Below are positions 61,698-64,000 of a stretch of DNA of 64,000 nt, one piece after another. Origin of the DNA: Pseudomonas sp. Irchel 3A7 (GTDB lineage Bacteria; Pseudomonadota; Gammaproteobacteria; Pseudomonadales; Pseudomonadaceae); assembly GCF_900187565.1 (NCBI RefSeq), contig NZ_FYED01000015.1, positions 1 through 64,000 on the forward strand. Direction: 5' to 3'. The translations under genes were made by a program, and so were the position numbers. The first letter of the stretch is position 1; every line of letters begins with the position of its first letter. A model generated the notes under the pieces. It ran no database searches. It saw only the letters and a program-made list of their open reading frames with translations, and had not been told where the DNA came from.

Positions 61698-63314
61698 TTG
61701 GCCCACCCCGCCCAACGCCGCTGGTACCCCCTGGTCTTCGCCATCGCTGCGCTGGTCCTGCTGCCCCTGAGTGTGTTGCTGCTTTCCTGGCAATCCATCG
61801 ATCAACAAATCTGGTCCCACCTGTGGGACACACAGATGCCGCGTTTGCTGGGCAACACCCTGACCCTGGTGCTTGGCGTCGGTGTCGGGGTGACGATCCT
61901 CGGTGTAAGCCTGGCCTGGCTCACCAGCCTCTGTGAATTCCCCGGCAGGCGTTGGCTGGATTGGGCCTTGATGCTGCCTTTTGCAATTCCGGCCTACGTG
62001 CTGGCCTTCGTTTTCGTCGGTCTGCTGGATTTTTCCGGTCCCGTGCAAACCCTGCTGCGCGAGTGGTTCGGCACGGGCCTGCGTTTGCCGCGCGTGCGTT
62101 CCACGGGCGGGGTGATTCTGGTTCTGGTGCTGGTGTTTTATCCGTACGTTTACCTGCTGGCGCGTACCGCGTTCCTCGCTCAGGGCAAAGGCCTGATGGA
62201 AGCCGCGCGGGTGCTGGGGCAATCGCCATGGCAGGCATTCTGGCGGGTGGCCATGCCCATGGCGCGTCCCGCCATCGGCGCTGGCGTGGCGTTGGCGCTG
62301 ATGGAAACCCTGGCGGATTTTGGCGCGGTGTCGGTGTTCAACTTCGACACATTCACGACCGCGATCTACAAGACCTGGTACGGGTTTTTCAGTCTTTCCA
62401 GCGCCGCACAACTGGCCAGCCTGTTATTGCTGGTGGTGATGGTGGTGCTGTACGGCGAGCGTCGTGCGCGCGGGGCCAATCGGGCGAGCAATGAACGGCC
62501 ACGGGTCAAGGCGTTGTACCACTTGCATGGCATCAAAGCGTTGTTGGCCACGGGGTGGTGCGCTCTGGTGTTCGCCTGTGCCTTTGTCATTCCGGTGCTG
62601 CAACTGTTGGTGTGGTTCTGGCAACGTGGGCGCTTCGATCTGGATGAGCGTTACAGCGGTTTGATTCTCCACACCCTGTACCTGGGCGCGCTGGCCGCGT
62701 TGATCACCGTCAGTGTCGCGCTGATATTGGCATTTGCCCAACGCCTCGCGCCGACCCAAGGGATCCGCGCCGGGGTCAGTCTGGCCAATCTTGGCTACGC
62801 CTTTCCCGGCTCGGTGCTGGCGGTATCGATCATGCTGGCGTTCAGTTACCTGGACCGCGAACTGGTGATCCCGCTCTCCGGCTGGCTCGGTGGCGCCGGC
62901 AAACCACTGCTGCTGGGCAGTCTGTCGGCGTTGCTGCTGGCCTACCTGGTGCGCTTCATCGCCGTGGCTTACGGGCCGCTGGAAAGCAGTCTGGCGCGTA
63001 TACGGCCATCTTTGCCCGAAGCGGCACGTAGCCTTGGCGTCAGTGGGCCGCGACTGTTTTTCAAAGTGTATCTGCCGTTGTTGCTGCCTGGTTCGTTGAG
63101 CGCGGCGCTGCTGGTGTTCGTCGATGTGCTCAAGGAAATGCCCGCGACCCTGCTGATGCGCCCGTTTGGCTGGGACACACTGGCCGTGCGGATCTTCGAA
63201 ATGACCAGCGAGGGCGAGTGGGCGAGGGCGTCTTTGCCGGCACTGACCCTGGTTTTGGTCGGACTGCTACCGGTCATCGGATTGATACGACGTTCGGCGC
63301 ATCGAAACAGCTAG
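61698..63314 (+). CDS. Iron(III) ABC transporter, fused permease
   Basis: A 538-residue protein with about twelve membrane segments in two homologous halves, of the FbpB/ThiP type. EAA loops are GLMEAARVLGQSPWQAFWRVAMPMARP (near 175) and SLPEAARSLGVSGPRLFFKVYLPLLLPG (near 450). The start is TTG 61698, as no ATG fits with the N-terminus AHPAQRRWYPLVFAIAALVLLPLSVLLLS; a GAGAA site precedes. There is no ATP-binding protein gene beside it, so it must use one encoded elsewhere. Confidence 0.92.
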   Translation: MAHPAQRRWYPLVFAIAALVLLPLSVLLLSWQSIDQQIWSHLWDTQMPRLLGNTLTLVLGVGVGVTILGVSLAWLTSLCEFPGRRWLDWALMLPFAIPAYVLAFVFVGLLDFSGPVQTLLREWFGTGLRLPRVRSTGGVILVLVLVFYPYVYLLARTAFLAQGKGLMEAARVLGQSPWQAFWRVAMPMARPAIGAGVALALMETLADFGAVSVFNFDTFTTAIYKTWYGFFSLSSAAQLASLLLLVVMVVLYGERRARGANRASNERPRVKALYHLHGIKALLATGWCALVFACAFVIPVLQLLVWFWQRGRFDLDERYSGLILHTLYLGALAALITVSVALILAFAQRLAPTQGIRAGVSLANLGYAFPGSVLAVSIMLAFSYLDRELVIPLSGWLGGAGKPLLLGSLSALLLAYLVRFIAVAYGPLESSLARIRPSLPEAARSLGVSGPRLFFKVYLPLLLPGSLSAALLVFVDVLKEMPATLLMRPFGWDTLAVRIFEMTSEGEWARASLPALTLVLVGLLPVIGLIRRSAHRNS

Positions 63315-63343
63315 GTGTCAGTCCTACACCTTGCGGCTACAAT
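63315..63343 (+). promoter_or_regulatory. Sigma-70 promoter of gcvT
   Basis: -35 GTGTCA (63315-63320, four of six) and -10 TACAAT (63338-63343, five of six) with a 17-base spacer, starting just after the permease stop codon. The leader of about 120 bases shows no glycine riboswitch core that I can recognise. Confidence 0.55.
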
Positions 63344-63470
63344 GCGCGGCATTCGGTGCGGTCTGTCTGACAGACAAGGTAGTAGAAGTCGGCTGGAAGC
63401 CTTTTGTTTCAAGGCTTTTACTCGATAGAGCACTCGCCCGCACCTTCGCCACGCCCGGAAGGAGAAACCC

Positions 63471-64000
63471 ATGGGACAGCGTACGCCTCTGTATGACCTT
63501 CATCTCGCCCTCGGCGCGAAGATGGTCGATTTTGGCGGTTGGGATATGCCTCTGCATTACGGATCGCAGGTCGAGGAGCACCATGAGGTGCGCCGCGATT
63601 GCGGTGTTTTTGATGTATCCCACATGACCGTGATCGATGTCGACGGCCCCCAGGCCAAAGCCTGGTTGCAGCATTTGCTGGCCAATGATGTCGAGCGCCT
63701 GCACAGCTCCGGCCGCGCGTTGTACAGCACCATGCTCAACGAGCGCGGCGGCATCGTCGACGACATGATCGTCTACCGCCTGGACGATGGTTATCGTCTG
63801 GTGGTCAATGCTTCAACCCGCGATCAGGACATCGCATGGATGCAAGCCCATCTCGACGGCTTCGACGTGCAGCTCAGCGAACGCTCCGAGTTGGCGATGC
63901 TGGCGATTCAAGGCCCTCACGCCCGGCAAAAGGTTGCTGAATTGGTGACCCAGTCCCGCGGCAACCTGATCCAGCTGCTCAAACCCTTCGAAGGGCAGCC
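63471..64000 (+). CDS. gcvT: Glycine cleavage system T protein GcvT (5' part)
   Basis: The frame is open from ATG 63471 to the window end: 176 codons. The protein starts MGQRTPLYDLHLALGAKMVDFGGWDMPLHYG and includes CGVFDVSHMTVIDV, LYSTMLNERGGIVDDMIVYRL and the catalytic-loop region LVVNASTRDQDIAWM, all typical of aminomethyltransferase GcvT, which moves the methylene group of glycine to tetrahydrofolate. GGAAGGAG precedes the ATG. The gene is truncated by the window edge; about half of the usual 360-370 residues is seen. Confidence 0.96.
   Translation, partial: MGQRTPLYDLHLALGAKMVDFGGWDMPLHYGSQVEEHHEVRRDCGVFDVSHMTVIDVDGPQAKAWLQHLLANDVERLHSSGRALYSTMLNERGGIVDDMIVYRLDDGYRLVVNASTRDQDIAWMQAHLDGFDVQLSERSELAMLAIQGPHARQKVAELVTQSRGNLIQLLKPFEGQ

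Noticed and set aside
63344..63470. Glycine riboswitch before gcvT
   Set aside because: I could not find the conserved aptamer cores or tandem arrangement in the 120-base leader.

Overview
The window is ordinary core chromosome of a Pseudomonas of the P. fluorescens group. Three things show this: gene order follows the P. aeruginosa PA52xx block almost gene for gene (glnK-amtB, yjbQ-sutA, xerC-dapF-lysA, cyaY, cyaA, argH, algR-hemCDXY, dsbH-algQ-algP, ppk-ppx, trxA-rho-ubiD, glpT, zapA-6S RNA, pepP-ubiH-ubiI, gcvT); GC content is high; and there are many copies of the fluorescent-pseudomonad REP/REPIN repeats (GTGGGAGCGAGCCTGCTCGCGAA and variants). I see no rRNA, tRNA, prophage, CRISPR array, intact insertion sequence or defence island.

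Layout. 0-3.7 kb: nitrogen sensing and ammonium uptake (ubiK facing glnK-amtB, with a readable sigma-54/NtrC control region), then yjbQ and sutA. 3.8-8.5 kb: a minus-strand lysine/peptidoglycan-precursor and chromosome-resolution cluster (lptM-lysA-dapF-DUF484-xerC-HAD). 8.7-16.2 kb: cyaY, a DUF1289 gene, rnk, class I adenylate cyclase, small conserved genes, a glutathione transferase and argH. 16.6-28.3 kb: algR and the heme genes hemC-hemD-hemX-hemY, then dsbH, algQ, an FKBP isomerase, the histone-like algP, an ABC-F ATPase and a small MscS-like protein. 28.4-36 kb: a LysE exporter, an IS3 remnant, a cytochrome c/FTR1 iron permease, yaiI, elbB, a di-iron hydroxylase, a DedA protein and hemB. 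36-45.8 kb: ppk and ppx (convergent), an amino-acid ABC transporter with a divergent FadR-type regulator, trxA and rho. 45.9-53.8 kb: ubiD with a ferredoxin reductase, a ChaC-like gene, glpT, a TonB-domain protein, a quinone reductase, a FliL-like protein and an EVE protein. 53.9-64 kb: a 51-residue membrane protein, 5-formyl-THF cyclo-ligase, 6S RNA, zapA and a ZapB-like gene, then ygfB/UPF0149-pepP-ubiH-ubiI, an iron ABC transporter without ATPase, and the 5' part of gcvT.

Functional links: tetrapyrrole synthesis (hemB, hemC, hemD, with hemX/hemY), ubiquinone synthesis (ubiK, ubiD, ubiH, ubiI), iron handling (cyaY, FTR1 permease, FbpA-type uptake) and envelope or stress regulation (algR, algQ, algP, sutA, rnk, 6S RNA) recur across the window.

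I found no convincing undescribed multi-gene system. The points most worth a second look are regulatory or evolutionary: tandem NtrC sites plus a sigma-54 promoter before glnK; algR without the adjacent algZ/fimS kinase gene; a possible short RNA or attenuator before rnk; a decayed DUF4442 gene between ubiH and ubiI; an IS3 remnant whose reading-frame end is a terminator hairpin; a GlpR-like operator before glpT; and distinct REPIN size classes with conserved spacers.
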